From JAVVHH01 sp964235765 (GTDB lineage: Bacteria > Pseudomonadota > Alphaproteobacteria > Acetobacterales > Acetobacteraceae): a stretch of DNA of 64,000 bases. Each line of letters begins with the position of its first letter. Position 1 is the stretch's first letter. This document shows positions 55,743 through 64,000 of the stretch, in pieces. The notes under the pieces are model-generated. The model saw only the letters and a program-made list of their open reading frames with translations, had not been told where the DNA came from and searched no databases. Position numbers and translations under genes: made by a program. The DNA is taken from the NCBI GenBank assembly GCA_964235765.1, contig CAXSDH010000002.1:62001-126000 (forward strand). The letters run 5' to 3'.

Positions 55743-56087
55743 CTAGTAGAGCCTTGGCTCCGTGCGTCCAGGTCTTGCAACGGCCGCCGGACCCCGATCG
55801 ACGCTCACGGGCGCTGGCGGGATCGGGGGACGGAGATCTGACCGGGACCGCGGGCGTGCATCCTCCTCGGAATCGGCCAGCGAGGGTTCGGGCAGGCGGA
55901 GCGACAGGCTGCGGATCTCACCTTGTATCTCGTCCAGCCGCGCGTCGACACTTTCCAGCCGGCCTTTCACGCCAAACACGCTGAACGGCATAAGGACAAA
56001 AAGCAGCCCGAACAGCAGCATGGTAACGAGCAGGACCAAGTGTACCCACCAGGGTACCCAGTCGGGCAGAGGAAGCGGGGAGTTCAT
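55743..56087 (-). CDS. single-pass membrane protein with short coiled coil
   Basis: Protein of 114 residues of unknown function. One transmembrane helix spans about residues 13-36 (WVHLVLLVTMLLFGLLFVLMP). It is followed by a short heptad-like segment (RLESVDARLDEIQGEIRSLS) and an unstructured Pro/Arg-rich tail of about 50 residues. The ATG at 56087 gives this compact layout and follows GGGAG-like sequence poorly. It is divergent from the phnW-like gene and upstream of nadK. The topology suggests a small scaffold or tethering protein. Confidence 0.6.
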   Translation of the reverse strand: MNSPLPLPDWVPWWVHLVLLVTMLLFGLLFVLMPFSVFGVKGRLESVDARLDEIQGEIRSLSLRLPEPSLADSEEDARPRSRSDLRPPIPPAPVSVDRGPAAVARPGRTEPRLY

Positions 56088-56185
56088 CGCAGGCACCCTA
56101 CTGCAACGCCTCGGCGCGCGAAACGGGGTTGATCCCTTCGGCAATCCACGCCTTAACCACTTATCCTCAAGCTGCAGGTCGAGCC

Positions 56186-57298
56186 ATGCTTCTACTAATC
56201 CCGGGACCGGTCACCACGCATGATGCGGTAAAGCGAGCCGCCGCCCAGGATTATGCGCCTTGGGACAACGACTTCCGCGGTCTCGTTAGCCGTGTGCGGG
56301 ATCGGGTGCTGAAGCTTGCGGGCGGGCGAGCGGGCGAACACGCCGCGCTAATCCTCCAAGGTTGCGGGCATTTCGCATTGGAAGCCGCATGCCGGACGTT
56401 TGTCCCTCCGGCCGGGCGTATTCTCTTGCCGAAATCGGGCCAGTATGCCGATCGGATCGAGCGTCTTGCAACGGAAGCAGGCCGGGTCGCCGTGCCGTTC
56501 AACGTGCCGCCCGACCGCCAAGTCAACCCGCAACTGCTGCGCGAGGCGCTGGAGCACGATCCCAGCATCAGCCACGTGGCGCTGGTCTATAGCGAGACCT
56601 CGACGGGCATCGTTCACGACGTTCCCGCGCTCGCCGAGGCAGCGGGGCAAGCCGGGCGCAGGGTGATCATCGACGCCGTCTCTGCGCTGGGCGCGCTCCC
56701 ATTCGACATCGGTGCGCTGCCAATGGTCGACAGCGTCTCGTTTACCTCGAATAAGTGTCTCGAAGGCTTACCCGGCGCCTCGTTCACGGTCGCCCCGGCC
56801 GAGCGTCTCGAGGCTTGTGCCGGGAATGCGGGAAGTTGGTCATTCGACCTCTCCGACATTCATGCGCACTACAAGCGCGCGCCCGGCGCGCATCGCTTCA
56901 CCCCAGCGGCCGGCGTCGTCGCGGCCTTCGACGTAGCGCTCGATCTGTTCGACGCCGAGGGAGGCCAGCCTGCACGACTCGTGCGCTACACAGCCAATAT
57001 GCGAGCATTGTATGACGGCCTGCGGGCGCTGGGCCTGTCACCCTCGCTCCCGCCGGAGTTGCAGGGTCCGATCGTATTGAACGTGGATGCGCCGCAGGAT
57101 CCGGCATGGGCCCTGCAACGCTTTGTGGACGGGTTGAAGCGCCGGGGGGTGCTGATCAGCAATTTCTACAATACCGAGCAGCCGAGCTTCCGTGTCGGCT
57201 GCATCGGGGCGGTCACTCCCGAGGATATGCGCCGAGCCGTAGCGGCGATGGGCGAAACGCTTGCGGAAATAGGCGTCCAAGCGCGGAAGGCCGCCTGA
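56186..57298 (+). CDS. class V aminotransferase, PhnW-like
   Basis: PLP enzyme of 370 residues of the class V (alanine-glyoxylate/2-aminoethylphosphonate) group. Marks are MLLLIPGPVTTHDAVKRAAA at the start, VYSETSTGIVHDV, DAVSALGALPFDI, and the PLP lysine in SFTSNKCLEGLPG. Best resemblance is to 2-aminoethylphosphonate-pyruvate transaminase, which makes phosphonoacetaldehyde. However, no phosphonatase or phosphonate transport genes are adjacent, and it is translationally coupled to fhs, so a serine- or glyoxylate-type transamination linked to one-carbon metabolism is also possible. The ATG is at the family start. Confidence 0.78.
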   Translation: MLLLIPGPVTTHDAVKRAAAQDYAPWDNDFRGLVSRVRDRVLKLAGGRAGEHAALILQGCGHFALEAACRTFVPPAGRILLPKSGQYADRIERLATEAGRVAVPFNVPPDRQVNPQLLREALEHDPSISHVALVYSETSTGIVHDVPALAEAAGQAGRRVIIDAVSALGALPFDIGALPMVDSVSFTSNKCLEGLPGASFTVAPAERLEACAGNAGSWSFDLSDIHAHYKRAPGAHRFTPAAGVVAAFDVALDLFDAEGGQPARLVRYTANMRALYDGLRALGLSPSLPPELQGPIVLNVDAPQDPAWALQRFVDGLKRRGVLISNFYNTEQPSFRVGCIGAVTPEDMRRAVAAMGETLAEIGVQARKAA

Positions 57299-58968
57299 TG
57301 TCGACCGACTTGGCCGTGGCGCGTGCTGCCATACTGCGGCCGATCGCCGAAATCGCTGAAAAAGCTGGTATTCCCGCCGATGCACTGCAGCCTTATGGCC
57401 GCTTAAAGGCCAAGGTCGCGCTGGAGTTCATTGCAGCCCAGGCGGGTCGGCCGGATGGCAAGCTGGTGTTGGTAACCGGCATCAGCCCAACGGCGGCGGG
57501 CGAGGGCAAGACTACCACCACGATCGGACTTGGCGACGCGCTGAACCACATCGGCACGCGGGCGATGATATGCCTTCGCGAACCGTCCCTCGGTCCGTGC
57601 TTTGGAATGAAGGGCGGGGCCACTGGCGGCGGGCGGTCACAGGTGGCCCCAATGGATGAGATCAATCTCCACTTCACCGGGGATTTTCACGCCATTACCA
57701 GCGCTAACAATTTGTTAGCCGCTTTGCTGGATAATCACCTCTATTGGGGGAATGCGCTGGGCATCGATCCGCGCCGGGTCACGTGGCGGCGGGCGCTGGA
57801 CATGAACGACCGGGCGTTGCGGGGCATTGTCAACGGTCTCGGCGGCGTGTCGAACGGCGCGCCGCGGGAGGATGGGTTCGACATCATCGTCGCGAGCGAG
57901 GTGATGGCGGTGTTCTGCCTGTCCCGCGACCTCGATGACTTGCAGGCTCGGCTAGGCCGCATGCAGGTCGCGTCGCGGCGGGACGGGTCGGCGGTGACCG
58001 CGGCAGACCTGGAGGCCGTCGGCGCCATGGCAGCGCTGCTGCGCGATGCGTTTGCGCCGAACCTGGTGCAGACGCTCGACGGCTCGCCGGCGCTCATCCA
58101 TGGCGGGCCCTTTGCCAACATCGCCCATGGCTGCAATTCAGTGATGGCGACGCGGCTCGGGCTGAAACTCGCCGACGTGGTCGTGACCGAGGCAGGGTTC
58201 GGCGCCGACCTGGGCGGGGAGAAGTTCCTGGACATCAAATGCCGCAGCGCCGGGCTCTCGCCCTCCTGTGCTGTGGTGGTTGCCACGCTGCGCGCGCTGA
58301 AGATGCACGGCGGAGTCGCCAAGGCCGACCTGGGGCGCGAAGACCCGGCCGCGGTCGGCCGAGGCATGGCGAATCTAGCGCGACATGTCGAGAACATGAG
58401 GAAATTCGGTCTGCCCGTCGTGGTGGCGCTCAATCAATTCACCTCCGACACCGACGCGGAGTTCGCGGTGGTCCAGGAGGCGATGGCGGCTCGGGGTGTA
58501 GACGCCATTCTCTGCACCCATTGGGCCGACGGCGCGGCGGGGGCGACGGAGTTGGCCCGCGCGGTACTGTCCCGAATCGAGGGCGGCACGGCGCGCTTTG
58601 CGCCGCTGTATCCGGATACCATGAGCCTGATCGACAAGTTGAAGACCGTGGCCCGGGAGATTTACCATGCAGCCGACGTCTCCATTCCCGCCGCGGTCGG
58701 CAAACGCCTAGAAAGCTTTGAAAGGGCGGGTTTCGGCGGGCTGCCCGTGTGTTTCGCCAAGACGCAATATAGCTTCAGTGCCGATCCAACGGCGTTCGGT
58801 GCGCCAGAAGGCCACTTGTTGCCGGTTCGGGAAGTGCGTCTCTCGGCAGGCGCCGGCTTCGTCGTGGCGGTGTGCGGGGACATCATGACGATGCCTGGCC
58901 TGCCGCGCGTGCCCGCGGCGAACGCGATCCACCTTGGCGCCGACGGGATGGTCGAGGGCTTGTTCTAA
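57298..58968 (+). CDS. fhs: formate-tetrahydrofolate ligase
   Basis: Enzyme of 556 residues joining formate to tetrahydrofolate with ATP. The ATP site TAAGEGKTTTTIGLGDALN is near residue 65, followed by EPSLGPCFGMKGGATGGG, MDEINLHFTGDFHAI and FANIAHGCNS. Length matches the family exactly. The ATG shares its A with the TGA of the phnW-like gene. Coupling with an aminotransferase suggests that the pair feeds one-carbon units, but the partner's substrate is not certain. Confidence 0.96.
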   Translation: MSTDLAVARAAILRPIAEIAEKAGIPADALQPYGRLKAKVALEFIAAQAGRPDGKLVLVTGISPTAAGEGKTTTTIGLGDALNHIGTRAMICLREPSLGPCFGMKGGATGGGRSQVAPMDEINLHFTGDFHAITSANNLLAALLDNHLYWGNALGIDPRRVTWRRALDMNDRALRGIVNGLGGVSNGAPREDGFDIIVASEVMAVFCLSRDLDDLQARLGRMQVASRRDGSAVTAADLEAVGAMAALLRDAFAPNLVQTLDGSPALIHGGPFANIAHGCNSVMATRLGLKLADVVVTEAGFGADLGGEKFLDIKCRSAGLSPSCAVVVATLRALKMHGGVAKADLGREDPAAVGRGMANLARHVENMRKFGLPVVVALNQFTSDTDAEFAVVQEAMAARGVDAILCTHWADGAAGATELARAVLSRIEGGTARFAPLYPDTMSLIDKLKTVAREIYHAADVSIPAAVGKRLESFERAGFGGLPVCFAKTQYSFSADPTAFGAPEGHLLPVREVRLSAGAGFVVAVCGDIMTMPGLPRVPAANAIHLGADGMVEGLF

Positions 58969-58979
58969 AAGCGCAAGCC

Positions 58980-59609
58980 TTAGCGGACCGGCCACTCGTC
59001 CACTTTGATCCTCGGCATCTCGAACAGGTCCGTCGTCCGCGCGTACCAGCCAGCACCATGCATGCGCCCGATCAGTTCGAGCTTCGGCGTATCGATGTAG
59101 CAGCGTGCTGCATCCAGCACCGCCTCGTCGGCGACGTGCATCGCCAGCACGCGGCCGAGAACGAGCGCGCGGTCACTGCCGATTTCCAGCGTGGCCAACC
59201 GTTCGCATTCCATTGCCACCGGGCTCTCGGCGATGCGGGGCGGCGCCACGTGCAGGCTGGGGAGCGTGTGCAATCCGGCCTGGGCAATTTCGTCGACCTC
59301 CGGCGGAAAGTCGATCGCGGTCACGTTCATCGCCTCGGCGTTGGCTTGCCCAACTAGGTTGACCACGAATTGCTGGTTGCGCCGGATATTCCCGCCGGTG
59401 TCTTTGGCGTCGCCTGGCTCGCGGCCGCCGATGCCGATCACCACGACGGGCGGATCGCCGGAGAACACGTTGAAAAAGGAGTAGGGCGCAGCGTTCAGCA
59501 CGCCTTGCGGGTCCTGCGTCACCACCCAGGCGATCGGGCGGGGAACTACGGTCGCGACCAGGAGCTTGTAGCGGTCCCGGGCCGAAAGCTTTGCGAAATC
59601 GAACTGCAT
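58980..59609 (-). CDS. flavin reductase family protein
   Basis: Flavin-binding split-barrel protein of 209 residues similar to DIM6/NTAB-type flavin reductases. The N-terminal VVPRPIAWVVTQDPQGVLNAAP and PYSFFNVFSGDPPVV segments form the flavin site; GNIRRNQQFVVNLV follows. Such proteins supply reduced FMN to two-component oxygenases or act on their own small substrates. It is convergent with fhs, 11 bases away. No oxygenase partner is adjacent. Confidence 0.86.
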   Translation of the reverse strand: MQFDFAKLSARDRYKLLVATVVPRPIAWVVTQDPQGVLNAAPYSFFNVFSGDPPVVVIGIGGREPGDAKDTGGNIRRNQQFVVNLVGQANAEAMNVTAIDFPPEVDEIAQAGLHTLPSLHVAPPRIAESPVAMECERLATLEIGSDRALVLGRVLAMHVADEAVLDAARCYIDTPKLELIGRMHGAGWYARTTDLFEMPRIKVDEWPVR

Positions 59610-59631
59610 GTTGGAGTCGCCATGCTGGAGT

Positions 59632-59659
59632 CGGCGGCCTACTTGGAAGCAGGCCGCCG
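59632..59659. terminator. 9-bp stem hairpin
   Basis: CGGCGGCCT and AGGCCGCCG form a perfect 9-bp stem with a 10-base loop, just downstream of the small exported protein gene and upstream of the flavin reductase start. Most likely it ends transcription of the small gene. Confidence 0.5.
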
Positions 59660-59674
59660 GGCCAAGCTTACTTT

Positions 59675-59911
59675 TTACTGCGCTGCGCCGCGGGCGCGGG
59701 CCAGCGCTTGATCATTAAGGGCGTCGACGGCGGCGGAACCGCCGTCACGGGGGGCCATACGGCTGGACGCCATGCGATGGCCGGACTTGACTGGCTTCAT
59801 CGCGTGGCGGACGGGGTGGCGGGTGCGGGTCGCGGCGTCGGCGGTCACGGCAAAGGGGGCGGACAACAGCGCGGCGGCCAGGGTGATGGACAGAAACTTG
59901 CGGGTGGACAT
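59675..59911 (-). CDS. small exported protein
   Basis: Protein of 78 residues with a clear signal peptide (MSTRKFLSITLAAALLSAPFAV; cleavage near ADA-A around residue 26). The mature part is short, basic and Ala/Arg-rich (TRTRHPVRHAMKP, ending ARARGAAQ), and looks unstructured. I do not recognise a family. It stands alone, with its own hairpin downstream, between the flavin reductase and the hydantoinase genes; the frame upstream of the chosen ATG has no signal-like start. Confidence 0.55.
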   Translation of the reverse strand: MSTRKFLSITLAAALLSAPFAVTADAATRTRHPVRHAMKPVKSGHRMASSRMAPRDGGSAAVDALNDQALARARGAAQ

Positions 59912-60041
59912 GGATGTACTCTCGATCGTCGGCGATGCGGGGCTCGGCGGTCCCGAACGCCCAATCATCGCGCCACGTCCGGCGGGCTGCAATAAGCCTT
60001 GCAGAGATGTCACACCAACCTTGGGTAGTGTTGCTCGAATG

Positions 60042-61670
60042 TCACTCTCCCACGGTGACGAGTTGGTCGCGGATGTCCTTGGCGGCGGCGGCGGGATCTC
60101 GCAGCCCGGGCGGGCCCATGCCGCCGCCGCCGGGCAGTTCGAGGACCAAGCGGTCCCCGGTCGGGATCACCTGATATCCTTTGGTGCGCAGCAGGGCGCC
60201 GCTGCGTAGCCGCACCACGCCGGGCGCCCCGTCGTGCCCGCCATCACGGCCGCGGGGAGCGTGGGCGACGCGGTCGAATACGGCATTGCAGGCGAACTCG
60301 GCGTCGCCTTTGGCGCCGATCTCCATGATTTGGCCGAAGCCGCCGCGGGTGCGGCCGGCGCCGCCGCTATCGGGCCGCAGCTCCTTCCGCCAGAACACCA
60401 CCGGCGCCACGTTCTCCGTCGCCTCCACCGGCATGGTGCGCACGCCGGATGGGAAGGCGGTGCCGTCCAGTCCGTCCCGGCCCGGCCGCGCGCCGGTGCC
60501 GCCGGAATTGAAGGTGATGACTTCGAAATCGACCAGCGGCGAATTCTGGCCGGAGACGATGGGGCCGCCCCGCAAGGGCGGGTTCCACAAGCAGGACGAG
60601 CCCTCGGCGGTCACGCGCTCGGGCACGGCCTGGTGCAGGCAGCCCATCATCAGGTCCGGCAGCAACTGCCCGACCACGTGCCGCACCGCGACAGCCGACG
60701 GCCGGGGTGCGTTGAGAATGCAACCTTCGGGAATGCGCATGCGAAACGGGGCGAGGCTGGCCGTGTTGTTCGGGATGTCCGGCGCCACGACGCACTTGAT
60801 CCCGAAGCTTGCATAGGCGCGGGTATAGGCGGCGGGCACGTTGATGCCGCGCCCGGACAGGCCGGAGGTGCCCTCGAAATCTACCTCGATCCCGCCCTCG
60901 GCGATGGTCATGCGCGCAGCCAGCTTCACCGGCCGCTCATAGCCGTCCGACCAGATCTCGGCGCCGAAGCGGCCCGGCGGCAGCTTGGCGATCTCGGCCA
61001 GGGTCGCGCGACCGCTGCTCTCGAGGATGAACTCGGCCAAGGCATCGATGCCTTCCAGCTTGAATTCGTCCAGCATGCCGACCAGGCGGCGGGCGCCGGC
61101 GTCGTTGCAGGCGCATAAGGAATAGACATCGCCTTCCAGCTCGACCGGCAGCCGGGTGCCGGCGCGCAGGAAGTCGAAGAAGGTCTCGTTGGGCCGTCCG
61201 CGCTCGAAGCACTTGACGATCGGGATATAGAGCCCCTCCTCGAACACGGAGCGGCCTTCCGGCCCCATGCCGAGGCCGCCCACGTCGATCACATGCGCCG
61301 TGTTGGCGAACAAGGCGACGAGCCGGCCCCGGTGGAAGGCGGGGGTGACGACGGTCAGGTCGTGCAGGTGCCCGGTGCCGAGCCAGGGGTCGTTGGTGAT
61401 AAGGTGGTCGCCCTCATGCATGGCGCCCACTGGAAACTTGCGCAGGAAATGGCCCACGCTCTCCATCATGCTGTTCACATGGCCGGGCGTGCCAGTGACG
61501 GCCTGGGCCAGCATGCGCCCCTGCAGGTCGAAAATGCCGGCGGAGAGGTCACCCGCTTCGCGCACGGTGGTGCTGAACGCGGTTCGGATCATGGTCTGCG
61601 CCTGTTCCTCGACCACCGCGAGCAGCCGATTCCACATGACTTGGCGCTGAATGTCAGCCAGGGGGTTCAT
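60042..61670 (-). CDS. hydantoinase B/oxoprolinase family protein
   Basis: Beta-type subunit of 542 residues of ATP-dependent hydantoinase/oxoprolinase/ketone carboxylase complexes. The start MNPLADIQRQVMWNRL and TAFSTTVREAGDLSAGIFD are typical; later come NDPWLGTGHLHDLTVVTP, and HGG-like glycine-rich ends (LPGGGGMGPPG). Its ATG overlaps the stop of the A subunit by 4 bases. The complex hydrolyses cyclic amides such as hydantoins or 5-oxoproline, or carboxylates ketones; the sequence alone does not separate these. Confidence 0.9.
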   Translation of the reverse strand: MNPLADIQRQVMWNRLLAVVEEQAQTMIRTAFSTTVREAGDLSAGIFDLQGRMLAQAVTGTPGHVNSMMESVGHFLRKFPVGAMHEGDHLITNDPWLGTGHLHDLTVVTPAFHRGRLVALFANTAHVIDVGGLGMGPEGRSVFEEGLYIPIVKCFERGRPNETFFDFLRAGTRLPVELEGDVYSLCACNDAGARRLVGMLDEFKLEGIDALAEFILESSGRATLAEIAKLPPGRFGAEIWSDGYERPVKLAARMTIAEGGIEVDFEGTSGLSGRGINVPAAYTRAYASFGIKCVVAPDIPNNTASLAPFRMRIPEGCILNAPRPSAVAVRHVVGQLLPDLMMGCLHQAVPERVTAEGSSCLWNPPLRGGPIVSGQNSPLVDFEVITFNSGGTGARPGRDGLDGTAFPSGVRTMPVEATENVAPVVFWRKELRPDSGGAGRTRGGFGQIMEIGAKGDAEFACNAVFDRVAHAPRGRDGGHDGAPGVVRLRSGALLRTKGYQVIPTGDRLVLELPGGGGMGPPGLRDPAAAAKDIRDQLVTVGE

Positions 61671-63757
61671 GCCAGCGTCTCCCGCCGTAGATCCAGGAAG
61701 CCTCGTGCGTCCACGCTCGCCTGCCAAAAGGGGCCGATCAGCGTGCTGGTCTCGTCCTCCGCAATAATGGCGGGGCCGGCCACGGTGGCGCCAGCGGCTA
61801 GGGTGGCGCGGTCATGCACCGTCCAGTCCGCCTCCTCGCCCGTCGCCGTATCGCGCACGCGCTGCTTCCGGTCGTGGCCGGGCCGGGCCGGCGGCACGGG
61901 GGTGGCCTCGGTGGCGTCGGCCTCCTCCGTGGCGGCGGGGACCGTGGCGATCGTCACGGCGTAGCTCATTACCTCGACATCCGAGCCCGGAACGGGGCGG
62001 TCGTAGAACCTGGCGTATTCCGCGTCGAAGGCGGCGCGCAGGGCGGCCACGTCGGCGTCGCGCATGTCATGCAACGGCAACGCGACCGGAATCTCGTGCC
62101 CTTGGCCGACGTAGCGCATGTAGGCAAGCCGTGTCTGTCGCGTTTGCGCCTGGAAGCTGCCCTGGGCGACCACCCGGTCGGCCTCCGCCGCCATGTCCCG
62201 CAACAAGGCGTTTACCGCTGGCGCGTCGAACCGGCTGAGGCGCTGGTAGAGGCTGCGCACCACTTCGTAGCCGACCGGCGCCCGCAGGAAGCCGATCGCG
62301 CTGCCCACCCCGGCGCCGATCGGCACCAGTACGCGCGTGATGCCGATTTTCTCGGCGACCCGGCACGCATGCACCGGGCCGCCGCCGCCGAAGGCGATCA
62401 GCGTGCGGCCGGCGTAGGTTTTGCCGCTTTCGATGGCGTGCACCCGGGCGGCGTTCGCCATGTTCTCGTCCACCATCTCGACCACGCCCAGTGCGGCCAT
62501 CCCGTCGTCGAGGCCCAGCGGTTCGCCGATGGCGGAGACCAGGGCCAGGCGGGCGGGGCCGAGGTGCAGGCGCATTGCGCCGCCGGCGAAGCGTTCGGGG
62601 TCGTAGCGGCCGAGCACGAGGTTCGCGTCGGTCACGGCGGGCAGGGCTCCGCCACGGCCGTAGCAGGCCGGGCCTGGATCGGCGCCCGCACTCTCCGGGC
62701 CCACGCCGATGCGCCCGAGCGCGTCCACCCCGGCGATGCTGCCGCCGCCCGCGCCGATCTCGACCATCTCGATCACCGGGATCCGCAGCGGCAGGCCGGA
62801 GCCGCGCTTGAACCGGCCGACCCGCGCGACCTCGAACGTGCGGGAGGCCTGCGGCTGGAAGTTGTCGATCAGGCAGACTTTGGCCGTGGTGCCGCCCATG
62901 TCGAAGCTCAGCACCTGATCGAGGCCGCAGATGCGGGCGATGTCGGCCGCGAAGATGGCGCCGCCCGCCGGGCCGCTTTCCACCAGGCGGATCGGAAAGC
63001 GGCAGGCGGTTTCGATGGTGGTCAGCCCGCCGCCCGACAGCATCAGGAACACGGGGGCGCCGACGCCCATGGCGCGCAGGCCCGCGCCGAGCCGGCCGAG
63101 ATAGCCTGCGATCAGCGGCTGCACGTAGGCGTTGGCCGCGGTGGTGCTGAACCGTTCCCATTCCCGCATCTCGGGCGAGACCTCGCAGGAAAGGGACACC
63201 GGCACGCCGGGCAAGGCGTCGGCCAGGATGTCGCGGACCCGCCGTTCATGGGCCGGGTTGACGAAGCTGTGCAGGAAGCCGACGGCCACGCTCTGCACCC
63301 CCTCGCGCTGCAGCACGGGCGCCAGCGCCAGCACCGCGTGCTCGTCGAGCGGCAGCAGCACGCGGCCTTCATTGTCGAGCCGTTCGGGCACTGGCAAGCG
63401 CAGATAGCGGGGCACCAAGGGCTGCGGCAGGGCGATGTTCAGGTCGTACTGGTCGTAACGGCTCTCATTGCCCAGGGCCAGCACGTCGCGGAACCCCTGC
63501 GTGGTGACCAGTGCGGTGCGGGCGCCCTTGCGCTCGATAATGGCGTTGGTGGCCAGCGTGGTGCCGTGCACCAGGATGCCGATCTCCGCCGGCGCGAGCC
63601 CGGCATCGCGCAATATTGCGGCCACGCCGTCGAGCACCCCGCGCTCGGGCTCGGCCGGGGTGGTCAGGACCTTGGCGGTGACCCGGCGCGCGCCGTGCTC
63701 GAGCGCCAAGTCGGTGAAGGTGCCGCCGATATCGACGGCCAGGCGCGCATGCTGCAT
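61667..63757 (-). CDS. hydantoinase A/oxoprolinase family protein
   Basis: ATP-binding alpha-type subunit of 696 residues with an actin-like ATPase fold: the phosphate-1 loop is VDIGGTFTDLAL at the start and the phosphate-2 loop SFDMGGTTAKVCLID. HGTTLATNAIIERKGA, GAGGGSIA and the C-terminal IAFGGGGPVHA segment are family signatures. It partners the following B subunit. The ATG is chosen at MQHARLAVDIGG; the longer frame adds 47 unconserved residues. It is divergent from a 2-hydroxyacid dehydrogenase gene. Confidence 0.92.
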   Translation of the reverse strand: MQHARLAVDIGGTFTDLALEHGARRVTAKVLTTPAEPERGVLDGVAAILRDAGLAPAEIGILVHGTTLATNAIIERKGARTALVTTQGFRDVLALGNESRYDQYDLNIALPQPLVPRYLRLPVPERLDNEGRVLLPLDEHAVLALAPVLQREGVQSVAVGFLHSFVNPAHERRVRDILADALPGVPVSLSCEVSPEMREWERFSTTAANAYVQPLIAGYLGRLGAGLRAMGVGAPVFLMLSGGGLTTIETACRFPIRLVESGPAGGAIFAADIARICGLDQVLSFDMGGTTAKVCLIDNFQPQASRTFEVARVGRFKRGSGLPLRIPVIEMVEIGAGGGSIAGVDALGRIGVGPESAGADPGPACYGRGGALPAVTDANLVLGRYDPERFAGGAMRLHLGPARLALVSAIGEPLGLDDGMAALGVVEMVDENMANAARVHAIESGKTYAGRTLIAFGGGGPVHACRVAEKIGITRVLVPIGAGVGSAIGFLRAPVGYEVVRSLYQRLSRFDAPAVNALLRDMAAEADRVVAQGSFQAQTRQTRLAYMRYVGQGHEIPVALPLHDMRDADVAALRAAFDAEYARFYDRPVPGSDVEVMSYAVTIATVPAATEEADATEATPVPPARPGHDRKQRVRDTATGEEADWTVHDRATLAAGATVAGPAIIAEDETSTLIGPFWQASVDARGFLDLRRETLA

Positions 63758-63851
63758 CCGCACAGCCTGCCGCCCCTTCCGCGGCGCGGCAACCCCGGCC
63801 ATCATGCCGCCAATCGCAGGCGCACAGCCGGCAGCGTGGGAGCTGAACGTC

Positions 63852-64000
63852 ATGACCAAGCCGATCGTTATGGTGACCCGGCGGCTGCCGCCGGCCATCG
63901 AGGCACGCGCCGCCCGGGATTACGTCGCTCGGTTGAGCGGCGGTGATGCTCCGGTAACCGCGTCCGACATCCATTCCCGCGCCGCCGGCGCCTCCGCCGT
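63852..64000 (+). CDS. 2-hydroxyacid (D-glycerate) dehydrogenase, 3' partial
   Basis: The first 49 codons of a gene cut by the window end. The peptide begins MTKPIVMVTRRLPPAIEARA and continues ARDYVARLS, the usual beginning of alphaproteobacterial D-glycerate/hydroxypyruvate-reductase-type 2-hydroxyacid dehydrogenases. GGGAG lies 9 bases before the ATG. The NAD domain is outside the window, so the specific substrate cannot be judged. Confidence 0.6.
   Translation, partial: MTKPIVMVTRRLPPAIEARAARDYVARLSGGDAPVTASDIHSRAAGASA

Overview
The window comes from a GC-rich alphaproteobacterium, most likely a member of the Acetobacteraceae/Rhodospirillales. This is inferred from gene content: split pntAA/pntAB/pntB, the alphaproteobacterial serC-serA pair followed by hisZ and purA, a COQ9-family protein near rpsU, a CtrA-type regulator beside fliIJ, and Cox-type maturation genes. 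Most of it is densely packed with 1-4 bp stop/start overlaps. One 100-N scaffold gap (11620-11719) is flanked by identical 42-bp sequences and looks like an unmerged contig overlap.

Layout. 1-5831: alpha-2-macroglobulin (5' end missing) with pbpC. 5839-8496: GH63-type glycosidase. 8627-11590: proton-translocating transhydrogenase pntAA-pntAB-pntB. 11800-15303: glycosyltransferase, PaiB-like protein, rpsU, def with an Ala-Gln tail, COQ9-family gene and a 26-residue membrane peptide. 15334-28113: an aryl-polyene-type pigment cluster with ACP, ligase, ketosynthase plus partner, ketoreductase, two dehydratases, acyltransferase, LolA-like protein, MMPL exporter, COG4648 membrane protein, GT2 enzyme, lipoprotein and a flavin-dependent-halogenase-like enzyme. 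28203-31022: one protein fusing the three modules of HcnABC-type dehydrogenases. 31044-32290: cbpA/cbpM-like chaperone pair. 32402-37580: serC-serA-hisZ-purA behind a serC-type RNA leader. 37793-38543: phage and Tn3 relics around an AT-richer orphan gene. 38633-44089: six-gene maturation operon for molybdenum hydroxylases, without its structural genes. 44207-47125: PEP mutase/isocitrate lyase family gene, DUF1330, acuC, DUF192 and tRNA-Pro.

From the tRNA onward the sequence is visibly less GC-rich to about 57 kb. This part holds a secreted ABM-like protein, an IS3 remnant ending in a perfect 22-bp inverted repeat, a zinc-ribbon methyltransferase, UDP-glucose dehydrogenase, fliJ, fliI, a CtrA-like regulator with Arg in place of the usual receiver Lys, NAD kinase and a small membrane protein. 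The end has a phnW-like aminotransferase coupled to fhs, a flavin reductase, a small exported protein, hydantoinase/oxoprolinase subunits B and A, and the start of a 2-hydroxyacid dehydrogenase.

The most interesting points are the pigment cluster with its halogenase-like enzyme, the single-chain HcnABC-like fusion, and several genes whose only good start appears to be CTG overlapping the upstream TGA.
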